A DNA stretch of 64,000 bases. Origin: RGIG8748 sp045544515. GTDB taxonomy: Bacteria; Bacillota; Clostridia; UMGS1810. The stretch spans positions 160,947 to 224,946 of the forward strand of contig JAZPZD010000019.1 of assembly GCA_045544515.1 (NCBI GenBank), given 5' to 3'. The translations under genes and the position numbers were made by a program. Shown in pieces: positions 15,785 through 25,747 of the stretch (positions are counted from its first letter, which is position 1; each line of letters begins with the position of its first letter). A model generated the notes under the pieces. The model made no database searches and was not told the DNA's origin. It saw only the letters and a program-made list of their open reading frames with translations.

Positions 15785-18700
15785 TCAACTACATCGCCTG
15801 TGTCAAGCAAAAACAGATAGGTCGCAGAAACATTTTTGCCAAGCGTTTTTTCGAGTGCGATTTTATAGTATTTAAGCTGCGGTGCATAACGGGATTTTAT
15901 ATCTTCGGTAGATTTCACCTTGTCGGTCTTGTAATCCACAATGACAATATCGCCGTTTTCATCTTCAAAATATGCATCTATCATACCCTGTACAACTATC
16001 TTGTCGTTATATGCATTGCTTTTTAAAAGTTCGCTTGCATCCATAAGGTATTTAAAACCAAACTCCCTTTTGAGAGTGTGGGCGTTTGCTTTCATCTTCT
16101 TGCCAAGCGGTGTAGAAAACATTCTGAATATATTTTCGCATTTTACAGCATCCTTGGATGCCTGCGTCAAAAAGCCTTTTTCTTTAAGCTCATCAACCTG
16201 CGAGACGATATCTTCCAAGGTTTCGGTTTTGGAAAAATCGAGTTTTTCCATAACAAGATGCGTTGCAATACCTATATCTGCCGCAGAGAGCTGTTTGCTA
16301 TCCGATACAAATGCCGGGGAAACAAGTTTTGTTTGATTATAAAAGTTATATACTCCCTCTTCCTCCGCATCTCTGCGTTTGAGCTCTGTAACCGACATAT
16401 TTGACGGCAAGAGTGCAAGCTCTCTGTACGGATACTCATATTCAAAAACATTTTTTACATACTCTCGGTCGGATTTTAGAGAACCTGTTGTATCAAATTT
16501 TCGTTTTTGCTGTTTTTCGTCAACATCCAAAACCATTTCGTTCTTGTTTAGGATTTTTAGTTCAAACGCAGAACCATCGTCTACACCGGAGCAAAAGTCA
16601 AAATGCATTTTTTGAGATGCAAGACGGGTATTTCGAAGTACAGACATAAGTATCCAATCGCCAAACGACCTTGACTTTTGCGATGTATGGTAAGAGAGCT
16701 TGGCGTCATCGTATTTTATCAAATCGGCTATTTTTTGGATATGAGAGGCTATGTTTCTGTCGCTGCCCGTTATAAAAAGCTTTTCTCTGGCACGGGTAAG
16801 TGCCACATACAAAACCCTCATTTCTTCGGAGAGCATCTCGGAATATTTGACATCTCTTATATATTTTTTTTGCGGCAATTCGTAGTAATAGTGTTTTGAA
16901 AAGTCATAATAGTTTAGTCCAAAGCCCCTCTCCTTGTGCAAAAGAAGTTTGTCGGATTTCAAATCAATATCGTTGAACTTCTTCAGGGCATCGCTCATAA
17001 ACACAACAGGAAACTCCAATCCCTTGCTCTTGTGGATTGTCATTATCCTTACTACATCCTCGTCCTCGGACAAAATCTTTGCCCCTTCGGTATCATCACC
17101 GGATTTTTTTATGGCGTCGACATAGCGTACAAAGTCAAATATGCCCTTGTACGATGTTTTTTCAAAGTCGTGAGCTTTGTTTATAAGGGAACGCACATTT
17201 GCCTTTCTAAGCTCGGAATTGGGCGTAAATGTAAGATAAGACATATAGTCTGTATCTTCTATAATCTCCCAGATAAGTCTGTCTGTGGAAAGATAGCCCG
17301 ATTTCTTATAATAAAGTTTTAAGCTTTCTGAAAACTCCTTGAGTTTGTGCGAGAGGGCATCATCATTATTTTTCAGGTAACTATTTACACAATGATAGAA
17401 ATTGCCCTTGGGTTTAGATAAACGGATACTTACGAAGTCATCATCCGAAAATCCGACAACCGGGTGCCTCATTACAGACAAAAGTGCCACATCATCGTAC
17501 GGGTTATCTATTATCTTGAGATAATTAATAATAAACGAGATTTCAGCAGAGTTGTAATAACCGCCTTTTAGTTCGCAATATGACGGTATCTGTGCAATAC
17601 CCAATACCGAAGAAAAGACCTCTGCCTTTTCTCCCATAGACCTTAAAAGAATAACTATATCAGAGTATTTTGCCCGCCTGTATCCCTCGGTTTTTTTGTC
17701 ATAGACAAGGTAGTTTTCGTCGGATACAATCTCTTTTATTTTGTTGGCTACATATATTGCCTCAGCCTCAATGCCTTTTAGTTCTTCGGATGTATCCATA
17801 TCATCATCTGAAAAGATATTTTCTGCATTGTTATCAATAAGTACAATATCTACCTTGTCTGTGTCGGGGTTTACATCCTTGTATGAACACTCGTTGTAAT
17901 ACAAATATTCGCTGTCTGTATAGTCCATCTCTCCGCATTTTTCGGACATTATCTGGCTGAACACAGAGTTTACGGCATCTATTACGCCCTTTCGGCTTCG
18001 GAAGTTCTTGTTTAATATTATTTTGTTGTATTTCCTGATTTGGCCGGTATAGAGAGGATAGATATCGGCTTTGTGTTTAAAAAGAGAGGGCTGCGAACCT
18101 CTGAAACCGTATATACTCTGTTTCATATCCCCTACCATATACATATTGGGTTTGCCGATGTTTTCACGGGAAATCAGAGAAAAAAGCTTTTCCTGAACGC
18201 CGTTGCAATCCTGATACTCATCAACATAGATTTCGGCGTATTTTTCCATAAGCTGTTTTGCTGTGTCGCTCCTACCACCGTCATCTGTCTGCAACAGCCC
18301 AATGGCAAGATGCTCAACATCCGAAAAATCCACAAGTCCCTTGGCACGCTTTTCGTCTGTGTAGACTTTGGCAAAATTTTCGGTAATTTCAACTATTTTA
18401 TCCAGAAGTATTTTTGTGTCGTCAATATCGTCAAACACATCGTCATAAGATATATCAAAGATGCTTGTTAATTCCTTCTTAAAGCTCTTTGCCAAATCTC
18501 TGGGATCCTTTATACTGATTTTAAGCGAGGGGTCAATTTTATTTGGCAGACGCATTGTAGGAAATTCCAGACAACAGACCGCCTTTTTAACATCATTCCA
18601 GGTATGTGCATTAAGAATAAGGACAAAGTTGTTTTTTTCGTCAAAGAGCTGGTCTCTGGTCTTTTTTAATTCATCGCCTACACCGGTATTATCTATGGCT

Positions 18701-19359
18701 ATATCATACAGACAGCACGCCCTTTGGCATATCTCGTGGGTTTTCTTGATAAAATATTCTTCCCAGAAGCTATTGCATACAAATTTTTCCTTGAGCTGCT
18801 TTAGCTCGTCTATTCCGCCGGGGAGCGAACAGGAAAAATCAAAAATCTTTAGTATTATATCGGCAAAGTCTTTGTCAGATTTATTTGTGTATGAATTGAT
18901 AAGCCGTACAAAAACCTCGTCTTTTGATGCGTAACATTGCTCCAAAACTTTGTCTATGACATCGTCTTTTATCATATTGAGTTCTGCTGCATCTCCGACC
19001 TTTACTGCCGGGTCAAGACCTATTTTGTAAAAATTCTGTCGTAAAACATCAAGACAAAAGCTGTCTATTGTGCATATGGAGGCAGTACCTATGAGCATAA
19101 GCTGGCGGTTTAGATATTCGGGGTTTTCTGCACTATCAAGGGCTTCCATAATCTTCGACATAAGTCTGGATTTTAGTTCCATTGCCGCAGCATTTGTAAA
19201 GGTAACCACGAGGATTTTGTCTATATCTACCACGCCGGACAAGATGCGGCTTACAATTCGTTCAACCATTACGGCAGTCTTGCCCGAGCCTGCTGCAGCA
19301 GAAACAAGATTGTCTGCACAATCGACATTAATGGCATCATGTTGATTTTGTGTCCACAT
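15778..19359 (-). CDS. addA: AddA helicase-nuclease subunit
   Basis: A 1193-residue UvrD-like helicase fused to a RecB-type nuclease, the A subunit of AddAB, which resects double-strand ends for RecA recombination. VSAAAGSGKTAVMVERI near the N-terminus is Walker A, YVDEYQDCNGVQ motif II, VGDMKQSIYGFRG motif III and TIHKSKGLEFPVV motif V. The C-terminal VDYKTDKV holds the nuclease Asp and Lys. Size is normal. Its ATG follows GGAGGAAGCGATAG and lies inside the end of addB (23-base overlap), so the two subunits are translationally coupled. Confidence 0.97.
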   Translation of the reverse strand: MWTQNQHDAINVDCADNLVSAAAGSGKTAVMVERIVSRILSGVVDIDKILVVTFTNAAAMELKSRLMSKIMEALDSAENPEYLNRQLMLIGTASICTIDSFCLDVLRQNFYKIGLDPAVKVGDAAELNMIKDDVIDKVLEQCYASKDEVFVRLINSYTNKSDKDFADIILKIFDFSCSLPGGIDELKQLKEKFVCNSFWEEYFIKKTHEICQRACCLYDIAIDNTGVGDELKKTRDQLFDEKNNFVLILNAHTWNDVKKAVCCLEFPTMRLPNKIDPSLKISIKDPRDLAKSFKKELTSIFDISYDDVFDDIDDTKILLDKIVEITENFAKVYTDEKRAKGLVDFSDVEHLAIGLLQTDDGGRSDTAKQLMEKYAEIYVDEYQDCNGVQEKLFSLISRENIGKPNMYMVGDMKQSIYGFRGSQPSLFKHKADIYPLYTGQIRKYNKIILNKNFRSRKGVIDAVNSVFSQIMSEKCGEMDYTDSEYLYYNECSYKDVNPDTDKVDIVLIDNNAENIFSDDDMDTSEELKGIEAEAIYVANKIKEIVSDENYLVYDKKTEGYRRAKYSDIVILLRSMGEKAEVFSSVLGIAQIPSYCELKGGYYNSAEISFIINYLKIIDNPYDDVALLSVMRHPVVGFSDDDFVSIRLSKPKGNFYHCVNSYLKNNDDALSHKLKEFSESLKLYYKKSGYLSTDRLIWEIIEDTDYMSYLTFTPNSELRKANVRSLINKAHDFEKTSYKGIFDFVRYVDAIKKSGDDTEGAKILSEDEDVVRIMTIHKSKGLEFPVVFMSDALKKFNDIDLKSDKLLLHKERGFGLNYYDFSKHYYYELPQKKYIRDVKYSEMLSEEMRVLYVALTRAREKLFITGSDRNIASHIQKIADLIKYDDAKLSYHTSQKSRSFGDWILMSVLRNTRLASQKMHFDFCSGVDDGSAFELKILNKNEMVLDVDEKQQKRKFDTTGSLKSDREYVKNVFEYEYPYRELALLPSNMSVTELKRRDAEEEGVYNFYNQTKLVSPAFVSDSKQLSAADIGIATHLVMEKLDFSKTETLEDIVSQVDELKEKGFLTQASKDAVKCENIFRMFSTPLGKKMKANAHTLKREFGFKYLMDASELLKSNAYNDKIVVQGMIDAYFEDENGDIVIVDYKTDKVKSTEDIKSRYAPQLKYYKIALEKTLGKNVSATYLFLLDTGDVVEC

Positions 19360-22300
19360 CTATCGCTTCCTCCATTTCTTTTATGATTTGCTCATATTCA
19401 TTTTTAGCGGTATATACATTGTACGAATTATCCTCTGATGCAGGGTCAAATCTGCATATCGAAGCATAGGGGCAATATTTGCAAGGATTAAAATTACCCT
19501 TCTTTGCAGGGCAGATAGAAATATCTCCGCCCAGCATTTCCGAGCAGATATCCCCTATTTTCTTCTTTAGATATTTGTCTATTATTTCAAAGCCGTCCAA
19601 TGTAACGCGTTTTTTCTTGGATGTGCCTTTTTCCAGTGATGAGGATATTACTTCGTCATAAGCTTTAAGGACTTTTTCGTCATATGGTACAAGGCCCTTT
19701 AATTTGAGAGTTTCCAATGCCTTGCCCTCCATATGGTCTTTTTCGTCCTGAAGTTCCTTTTTAATTTCAGGATTGGTCACCTGAAAGTAAAGAGCTCCGC
19801 CATAGGTATAATCGGAACTTACAGACACTAATTTGTTGAGATACACCATAAGTTGCAGGTTAAGAGCATAGAGGACATCATCGAGTTTGAATTCTTTTTT
19901 TCCTGTTTTGTAATCTATTACCCTTACATATGAGATACCGTCCTCTTCGTATATATCGGCACGGTCTATCTTACCTGTGAGTTTTACCTGGTGTCCGTCA
20001 CGAGTGGAAATATCTATACAGCCAAGAGGCGATTTATCTCCGAATTCAATCTCGTACCCCAGTGGTTCAAAGAGTGAATTTTCAAACTGCTTTTGTATTG
20101 CCTTAAAGCAGATAAATATAGAGTTTTTCAGTCTTGTAACAGCAAACTTTTCCCTCTCGGTAAATTCGTCTTTTTTGACAGAAAATTTATCAAGACATTC
20201 ACCAATAAGCTGCTCTGTGCGATTGAGGATATATTCATCCTTTGCATCTATAAAGGCTTTGCGGCTTGTGCCGATTTCTTTGGAGAGTATTTCCAAAACA
20301 GTATGGGTTATGTTTCCGATGTCAAGTGCATCGACGGCGGATTCTTTTGGTGTTTCTATACGAAGAATATAATCTATAAAATAGCTGTATTTGCACGCCA
20401 TATACCTCTCTAACTTTGAAACAGAGGTATAGGAAAGCATAGAAATGAGCTGTTTTAAATTCTTGTCGCTTAAGTTTCTTGCGATATTGTCAGTTGCCAG
20501 AAAATAGTTTATCCTACTGATAAAATCCGTATTATCAGCAAAATATTCGTACACGCTCTTCCATATGGGGTCGATTTGTGCAAACTCGGAAAATCTTGCA
20601 ATATTGATACACAGCTTTTCTTTTGCAGAATGTTTGGAGGTTATCTTTTCTTTTTCTGTTATAGAACATTCAGAAAATTCCCTTAAAGAAAACATCTTTG
20701 TCACTCTGTCTATAATGTATGATTTTCGAAGTGCTTTAAAGTCGTTATCCACCTTGGGATATGATACCAAGAGCATATGCGAGGGCATTGTAAATGCACT
20801 GTATGCACTAAACTGCGAATAAAACGCATATGTTTCCGAAGTTGTGGAAAATTCTATTCCGCTTTCTTTGAGGCGGTTTTTGTCCTTGTCCAAAAGTACG
20901 CCATCTGCCTTGGGGCTTGCGGGGAAGACGCCTTCGTTTACTCCCAGTACAAAAAGCACCTTGAGAGCATCTGTTCTTGTACGCTCGGTATTGCCTATGA
21001 GCACCCTGTCAGCAGACAAAGGAATAAAGCCAACCTTGTGTTGAGAAAAAGCAGTACAAAGCATCTGATACATCTCTTTTGCATTTACCTTGGTGTCGCC
21101 TTTTAGCTCAACTATGCTGTCAAAAACAGAAATGATGATATCCCAGATTTTTTCGTATTCTTTGGCATATCTTATTTCGCCGCAAAGGGTAAAGTCATCT
21201 ATAAAAGATGCAATGGTTTTATCAAGATTAAGATGCATAAGAAGATTGTAAATTTGCAGTATGTTATCCTTTACGCTATGGCGTCCTTTGATTTTTTCGT
21301 GCATATCTGCAAGGGGCAAAACATACCTGCTTCTTATGTTGCAAAGTATCTTTTTGGTATTTTCGTCATCGGGATAGTTGGCATCAAGGAGCCTGTTCCA
21401 TTTTTCGTCATTTAGCCAGCTTGAACGCTTGAGGTTAGTGTTTTTAATGTATTTTTGAATTAGAGCAATGTCCGAACTGTCTGCGTTTAAAAAAGCGGCT
21501 TTGAGATAATTAAATATGCTCTCGTAGCTGTAGTCATAGATATAACACTCCAACAAGCCAAGTACAAATCTTATTAAATGATGGTTTATTATGTCGTTTT
21601 TGTCGTCCAAAAAGTACTCTATATTATTAAAATCGAAAACTCTTTCTATGTGACCTGCATACACATCAATATCGGGCACTATGACACCGATGTCGCCAAA
21701 TCTGTAACCTTTTTCCCGTACGAGAGAGCATATGTTTTGTGCACAGACCTCGACCTCGGACAAGGGATTAAGCATCGAGTAAACCTTGATATTTTCGCAT
21801 TTGCCAAAATATTTTTGAGTAGGAAATCTGAACAAGTTCTTTTCCAAAAAGGTCAGCTCACCGGATACGAAATGGCTCTCCGAAAGAACTGTGTGTTTAA
21901 AAACGCCCTTTGCACATTTTTCAAGACGGGATAAGGTATCCTTTGTGGGCATAAAGAGCAGAGAGTCAGCTTCTTTTGCATCAAAGCAGAGTGATATGCA
22001 AACATTTTGAACAGTATCACACAGAGCCTCTATCACCTTTAATTCTTGAGGTACAAAGGTAGAAAACTCATCGAAAAATATATACTTATCCTTGTAGATA
22101 TCGGTTTTGTTAAGCCTTGTTGCAAGAAGTGTAAGTGCATCATCGCCGTCTGTCATCTTTGCAGAAATCTGCTCCTCATACTTTTGATACATAAGTGACA
22201 AATCCCTGAGTTTCATAGAAAGGATACCGTCGCCGACATCCTTGGATGCCTCCAGGAGAGACTCTGGCATAAGCATATACTTTTTGAACTCGCCAATGGT

Positions 22301-22660
22301 AGAAGAAACCATATCGGTAAATCCTGTTTTGGCAGATGCGTTTTTGTAAAATTCAAATTCTGTGGTATTTAGAATATCCTCTATTATCAGTGCTTTGGTA
22401 ACTGCGTCGGCTGATTTTGCAGATGGTATACCAAGCCTTTTTTCTGTAATCTGACAAAGTGTGTTGAAAGAAAAAACCTCAAGGAAACCATCTCGTATTG
22501 CATCAGATGCGGAAAGAAGCTTCTTTTCGGCAATATGGGTGTACTGCTCGGGAACAATGAGCATAATTTCTTTGCCCTCGTTTGCAAGGCGATTTATGCA
22601 ATCATAGATATATTTACTTTTTCCGCTTTTGCTTCTTCCTGTTACGATTTCAAGAGGCAT
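19337..22660 (-). CDS. addB: AddB helicase-nuclease subunit
   Basis: A 1107-residue AddB, partner of AddA. TGRSKSGKSKYIYD at the N-terminus is a Walker A motif, and the helicase core that follows is degenerate, as in the family. The nuclease domain near the C-terminus has RVIDYKTGKKEF. One cysteine in YMACKYSYF together with three in PCKYCPYASICRF matches the 4Fe-4S cluster that holds the nuclease domain. An in-frame GTG at 22669 overlaps the AGGAAGTG ribosome binding site, so the ATG at 22660 is preferred. The GH36-like gene ends 12 bases upstream of this start. Confidence 0.96.
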   Translation of the reverse strand: MPLEIVTGRSKSGKSKYIYDCINRLANEGKEIMLIVPEQYTHIAEKKLLSASDAIRDGFLEVFSFNTLCQITEKRLGIPSAKSADAVTKALIIEDILNTTEFEFYKNASAKTGFTDMVSSTIGEFKKYMLMPESLLEASKDVGDGILSMKLRDLSLMYQKYEEQISAKMTDGDDALTLLATRLNKTDIYKDKYIFFDEFSTFVPQELKVIEALCDTVQNVCISLCFDAKEADSLLFMPTKDTLSRLEKCAKGVFKHTVLSESHFVSGELTFLEKNLFRFPTQKYFGKCENIKVYSMLNPLSEVEVCAQNICSLVREKGYRFGDIGVIVPDIDVYAGHIERVFDFNNIEYFLDDKNDIINHHLIRFVLGLLECYIYDYSYESIFNYLKAAFLNADSSDIALIQKYIKNTNLKRSSWLNDEKWNRLLDANYPDDENTKKILCNIRSRYVLPLADMHEKIKGRHSVKDNILQIYNLLMHLNLDKTIASFIDDFTLCGEIRYAKEYEKIWDIIISVFDSIVELKGDTKVNAKEMYQMLCTAFSQHKVGFIPLSADRVLIGNTERTRTDALKVLFVLGVNEGVFPASPKADGVLLDKDKNRLKESGIEFSTTSETYAFYSQFSAYSAFTMPSHMLLVSYPKVDNDFKALRKSYIIDRVTKMFSLREFSECSITEKEKITSKHSAKEKLCINIARFSEFAQIDPIWKSVYEYFADNTDFISRINYFLATDNIARNLSDKNLKQLISMLSYTSVSKLERYMACKYSYFIDYILRIETPKESAVDALDIGNITHTVLEILSKEIGTSRKAFIDAKDEYILNRTEQLIGECLDKFSVKKDEFTEREKFAVTRLKNSIFICFKAIQKQFENSLFEPLGYEIEFGDKSPLGCIDISTRDGHQVKLTGKIDRADIYEEDGISYVRVIDYKTGKKEFKLDDVLYALNLQLMVYLNKLVSVSSDYTYGGALYFQVTNPEIKKELQDEKDHMEGKALETLKLKGLVPYDEKVLKAYDEVISSSLEKGTSKKKRVTLDGFEIIDKYLKKKIGDICSEMLGGDISICPAKKGNFNPCKYCPYASICRFDPASEDNSYNVYTAKNEYEQIIKEMEEAIDVDTKST

Positions 22661-22672
22661 TATTTTCACTTC

Positions 22673-24760
22673 CTATTTAATGTGTTTTTCGTATCTGAAT
22701 GGTCCGATACCGTTTACCGTAAATGTAAACTCTCTCCTGCCGTCATCACACACTTTGCCTTTTGGCAGGGATACTGTGTAAGTTCCTTTGCAATTAAACC
22801 TGTTGCAACCTGTAACTACCACACTTGTTTGTGTATGGGTAATATCCAGTTCGCCACCCATAGAAAAATGCATATCCGAAAGGATTACCTCGGGCTTTGT
22901 CATCTTGGAAATCTTGACAATTTCGCACGAATTAGGTGCAATGGTTCCCAGGTTTACTATGTCATCATACTGGCAGTCGATGTGATTAACTTTGCCAAAA
23001 TAAGACGAAACATTGTAGAAAGATGCGTGGTCAACATATCCTCCGCAGGTCTGGTTGTCCAGACGAAGAACAAGGTCTTTGGGGGCAAAGGAGTTATTGA
23101 ATATGCAAAGAGTGTGGTAGTCTCCCCTTACCTCAACATCGGCAACAGATATATATGCACCGTCGTCAAATGCCTCCCTTGGCTGTGTGTTTACGCTTAC
23201 AGAGGGCATAACAAGTTTGAGAAACTTGAGCTCGTCATTTGCCGATAGGTCCTCTGCCATACCCACTCCGCCTGTCATATATTCGCACACGAGAAGGGTC
23301 TTCATTTCCGCAGGCGTAAACTTTTTGGTAAATTCGCGGTCTATAACGGGTGCACAACAGTTGTGCCACCACTTGGACATATAACCCCGCATTGCAACCT
23401 GGTTTACTATTCTGGGAATGATGTTTGTGTCATATTTTCTCTTTAAATCCGGTATCGAAGAGGAAATCTGCACGCTGTCTGCAATGGATACAAGAGGCGG
23501 GACAAAGCCGTTTGTAACACAAAGATATCCATCCTGACCGATAGCCTCCTTTATGACCTTGAGTGCTTTAATATACGCCTCTGCAATGGTCATTGTGGGG
23601 TCCAAAAGCACCACATCCTTTTGAATAACAAAAGCCATTGTATGGTCAACATTGTGCATATAGTATCCAAACGCCGAAAGCCTTTGATATGTCATAGAAA
23701 GCCACTCCAGATATTCACCGGAGGACACATCCATAACGGCGTATTCTTTTTCGCCAAATTTGTATGTACACACAGAGCCGTCGGCATGTCTTAAAACCCA
23801 GTTGGACTGCGTTTCGAAAAGTTCGGAGTTTTTGTCCGCGATAAATGGCGAAGTCCATATACCCGCCTTGTAACCTCTGTCGTTTATATAGTCTGCTATA
23901 CCTCTTATATTGACACCATCTTTTTCTTCCCAGTCGCCAATGGCACTCTGCCAGTTGTAACCCACTACAATGTACTTGAACGGTGCCTTTAGACTGCTTA
24001 AAAAGGCGAGCTTTTCGTGTATGTTTTCCATTGAAAAATCATTATTTAATCTGTATGCAGAAGGTTTTTGGTTAAATTCGCTTTTAGCGTCATTCATAGC
24101 CTTTTTGTCGTTTGAATATTCTTCAAGCAAACGGACAAAGTTGCCGCTTGTGCTGATACGAACCCAATCTGTATATTTGATATCGCCGTCTTCCATAAGA
24201 CAGTTGAACTCACCGCCAAGGCGAATAGCTTTGATATCGCCGTTGCAATCCATAGATATACTTATATCTGTAAGCTGATTTTCGCTGGTTAAAATTTCGA
24301 GCGAAACATATGTCTTGCCGGATTTGATTACAGTAATACCATCGCCATAGAGAACACAATCTCCGTAGGAGCAGTCTTTGACAAACACGCCCTCATCGAT
24401 AAGCCTGTCCGCACATTGAACAAAGGAATTGTCCCTCTCGCCGAGGATACAGGTTGCAGGAATATCATTAAGCTGTCGCGAACCGTTAAAGACCATCCAA
24501 TCGTTTGACGGGCGGTCATAAATCTTAAAATCATCTGTCATTATGGGATAGCCTGCAAGGAGCTTAAGCATAGTACCCGATGTGTTGGTGATCTTGAGCC
24601 TTGTGAGGTAATGTTCACTATCTAAACATATGTTTTCCCTTTCGATATCGACGCTCGCCGTACCCACATCGACAGTTGTCCTTTTGCTCTCTCCCAACAC
24701 ACAGTATGACAGTGCATAATGAATAGAACTACTGCAAGCACCGCTTATATATTTTTCCAT
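22673..24760 (-). CDS. GH36-like (clan GH-D) alpha-galactosidase-type glycoside hydrolase
   Basis: A 695-residue protein with an N-terminal beta domain, a TIM barrel and a C-terminal beta domain, the layout of melibiase-type enzymes. The barrel has FKYIVVGYNWQSAIGDWE, GYKAGIWTSPFIADKNSELF, FGYYMHNVDHTMAF (candidate nucleophile Asp) and FVPPLVSIADSVQISS. The strands resemble GH36 and GH27, but I cannot place the acid/base Asp with certainty, so the substrate is open. No signal peptide, so probably cytoplasmic. GAGGTGATTTT precedes the ATG at 24760. No transporter or sugar regulator is next to it; its neighbour is addB. Confidence 0.75.
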   Translation of the reverse strand: MEKYISGACSSSIHYALSYCVLGESKRTTVDVGTASVDIERENICLDSEHYLTRLKITNTSGTMLKLLAGYPIMTDDFKIYDRPSNDWMVFNGSRQLNDIPATCILGERDNSFVQCADRLIDEGVFVKDCSYGDCVLYGDGITVIKSGKTYVSLEILTSENQLTDISISMDCNGDIKAIRLGGEFNCLMEDGDIKYTDWVRISTSGNFVRLLEEYSNDKKAMNDAKSEFNQKPSAYRLNNDFSMENIHEKLAFLSSLKAPFKYIVVGYNWQSAIGDWEEKDGVNIRGIADYINDRGYKAGIWTSPFIADKNSELFETQSNWVLRHADGSVCTYKFGEKEYAVMDVSSGEYLEWLSMTYQRLSAFGYYMHNVDHTMAFVIQKDVVLLDPTMTIAEAYIKALKVIKEAIGQDGYLCVTNGFVPPLVSIADSVQISSSIPDLKRKYDTNIIPRIVNQVAMRGYMSKWWHNCCAPVIDREFTKKFTPAEMKTLLVCEYMTGGVGMAEDLSANDELKFLKLVMPSVSVNTQPREAFDDGAYISVADVEVRGDYHTLCIFNNSFAPKDLVLRLDNQTCGGYVDHASFYNVSSYFGKVNHIDCQYDDIVNLGTIAPNSCEIVKISKMTKPEVILSDMHFSMGGELDITHTQTSVVVTGCNRFNCKGTYTVSLPKGKVCDDGRREFTFTVNGIGPFRYEKHIK

Positions 24761-24817
24761 AAAATCACCTCTATCTCGTCCCAAAGGGACATATCTCATT
24801 ACGAAGTAACATATCGC

Positions 24818-24835
24818 AAATTCCGTCGGGAATTT
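24818..24835. repeat. Short inverted repeat upstream of GH36-like gene
   Basis: AAATTCC and GGAATTT flank GTCG, 58 to 75 bases upstream of the GH36-like start. It may be an operator or a weak hairpin; there is no T-run, so a terminator is unlikely. Confidence 0.3.
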
Positions 24836-24897
24836 ATATCACTGATTTCAACTTTGAAGAATTTATTAATAGTTCATGTCAAACCCGGACAAAAAAA

Positions 24898-25206
24898 TCA
24901 TCGAAAACTTATTATTTTCATTCCTTTATATTTTAATGTGCCTTTTTGATTAATCTTATAGTTACCATATGAAAACTCGGAAACATCAAATGAAAGCTTT
25001 TTATCTTTTGTATCAAAGACAACTACATAACGCTCTTGTTTAAATACTCCATTATATTTAGAAACCATATCAGGCTTGTACTTGTCAATAATTTTTGCCT
25101 TAACTGTTTTAACAGGTGCATATCTGCTGATAATCATTTTTTTAATAATCAAAACCCAACACATCAAAACGGAAAAGATTGCAATTGCGTTAATAACATT
25201 ATGCAT
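24898..25206 (-). CDS. DUF2500-like small membrane protein
   Basis: A 102-residue protein with one N-terminal membrane helix (INAIAIFSVLMCWVLIIKKM) and a small beta-rich domain after it. The pattern APVKTVKAKIIDKY, RYVVVFDTKDKKLSFDV and GTLKYKGMKIISF resembles DUF2500 proteins, which have no known function. GAGGTCATAAT precedes the ATG. It lies 35 bases downstream of rlmH in the same direction. Confidence 0.7.
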   Translation of the reverse strand: MHNVINAIAIFSVLMCWVLIIKKMIISRYAPVKTVKAKIIDKYKPDMVSKYNGVFKQERYVVVFDTKDKKLSFDVSEFSYGNYKINQKGTLKYKGMKIISFR

Positions 25207-25240
25207 ATTATGACCTCACAAAAACCCTGCAGTTGTCTTT

Positions 25241-25720
25241 CTATTTATGGTACTCCTCGTTGGAGTTAATCTTAAATGCCCTATATATCTGCTCGGTAAG
25301 GATTAACCTCATTAGCTGATGAGGAAATGTAAACGAAGAAAAACTGAGTTTAAAGTCGCTTGCGGACTTAACGGAGACATCGAGCCCCAGGGAACCGCCT
25401 ATAATGAAATCAATGGTACTTTTTCCGCCCAGGGTGATATCCCCTATCTTACCCGCAAAATCCTCAGAAGAGAGAGCTTTGCCCTCTACACACAGAGAGA
25501 TAACATAGCTGTCCTTGGAAATGTTTTTCAAAATACTCTCTGCCTCTTTTTTAAGAACAGCATCGCACTGCGCTTTTGAGGCATTGTCGGGGATTTTTTC
25601 GTCATTTAGTTCGCATATTTCAAATGTGCAAAATCTCCCCAGCCTTTTGGCATACTCCGCTATTGCATCTTTTAGATATTTTTCTTTTAACTTACCTACA
25701 CAAATTATCCTTATTTTCAA
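25241..25720 (-). CDS. rlmH: 23S rRNA (pseudouridine-1915 N3) methyltransferase RlmH
   Basis: A 159-residue SPOUT enzyme that methylates pseudouridine 1915 of 23S rRNA. FIIGGSLGLD is the SAM loop, and the C-terminus with LSFSSFTFPHQLMRLILTEQIYRAF and HK is the family signature. The start is a TTG at 25720, behind AGGTGATTTAC. It gives the typical N-terminus MKIRIICVGKLKEKYL and exactly the usual length; a GTG at 25729 would add three residues. The upstream csd-like gene ends 27 bases before it. Confidence 0.95.
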   Translation of the reverse strand: MKIRIICVGKLKEKYLKDAIAEYAKRLGRFCTFEICELNDEKIPDNASKAQCDAVLKKEAESILKNISKDSYVISLCVEGKALSSEDFAGKIGDITLGGKSTIDFIIGGSLGLDVSVKSASDFKLSFSSFTFPHQLMRLILTEQIYRAFKINSNEEYHK

Positions 25721-25747
25721 GTAAATCACCTACGGCAATTATACTAC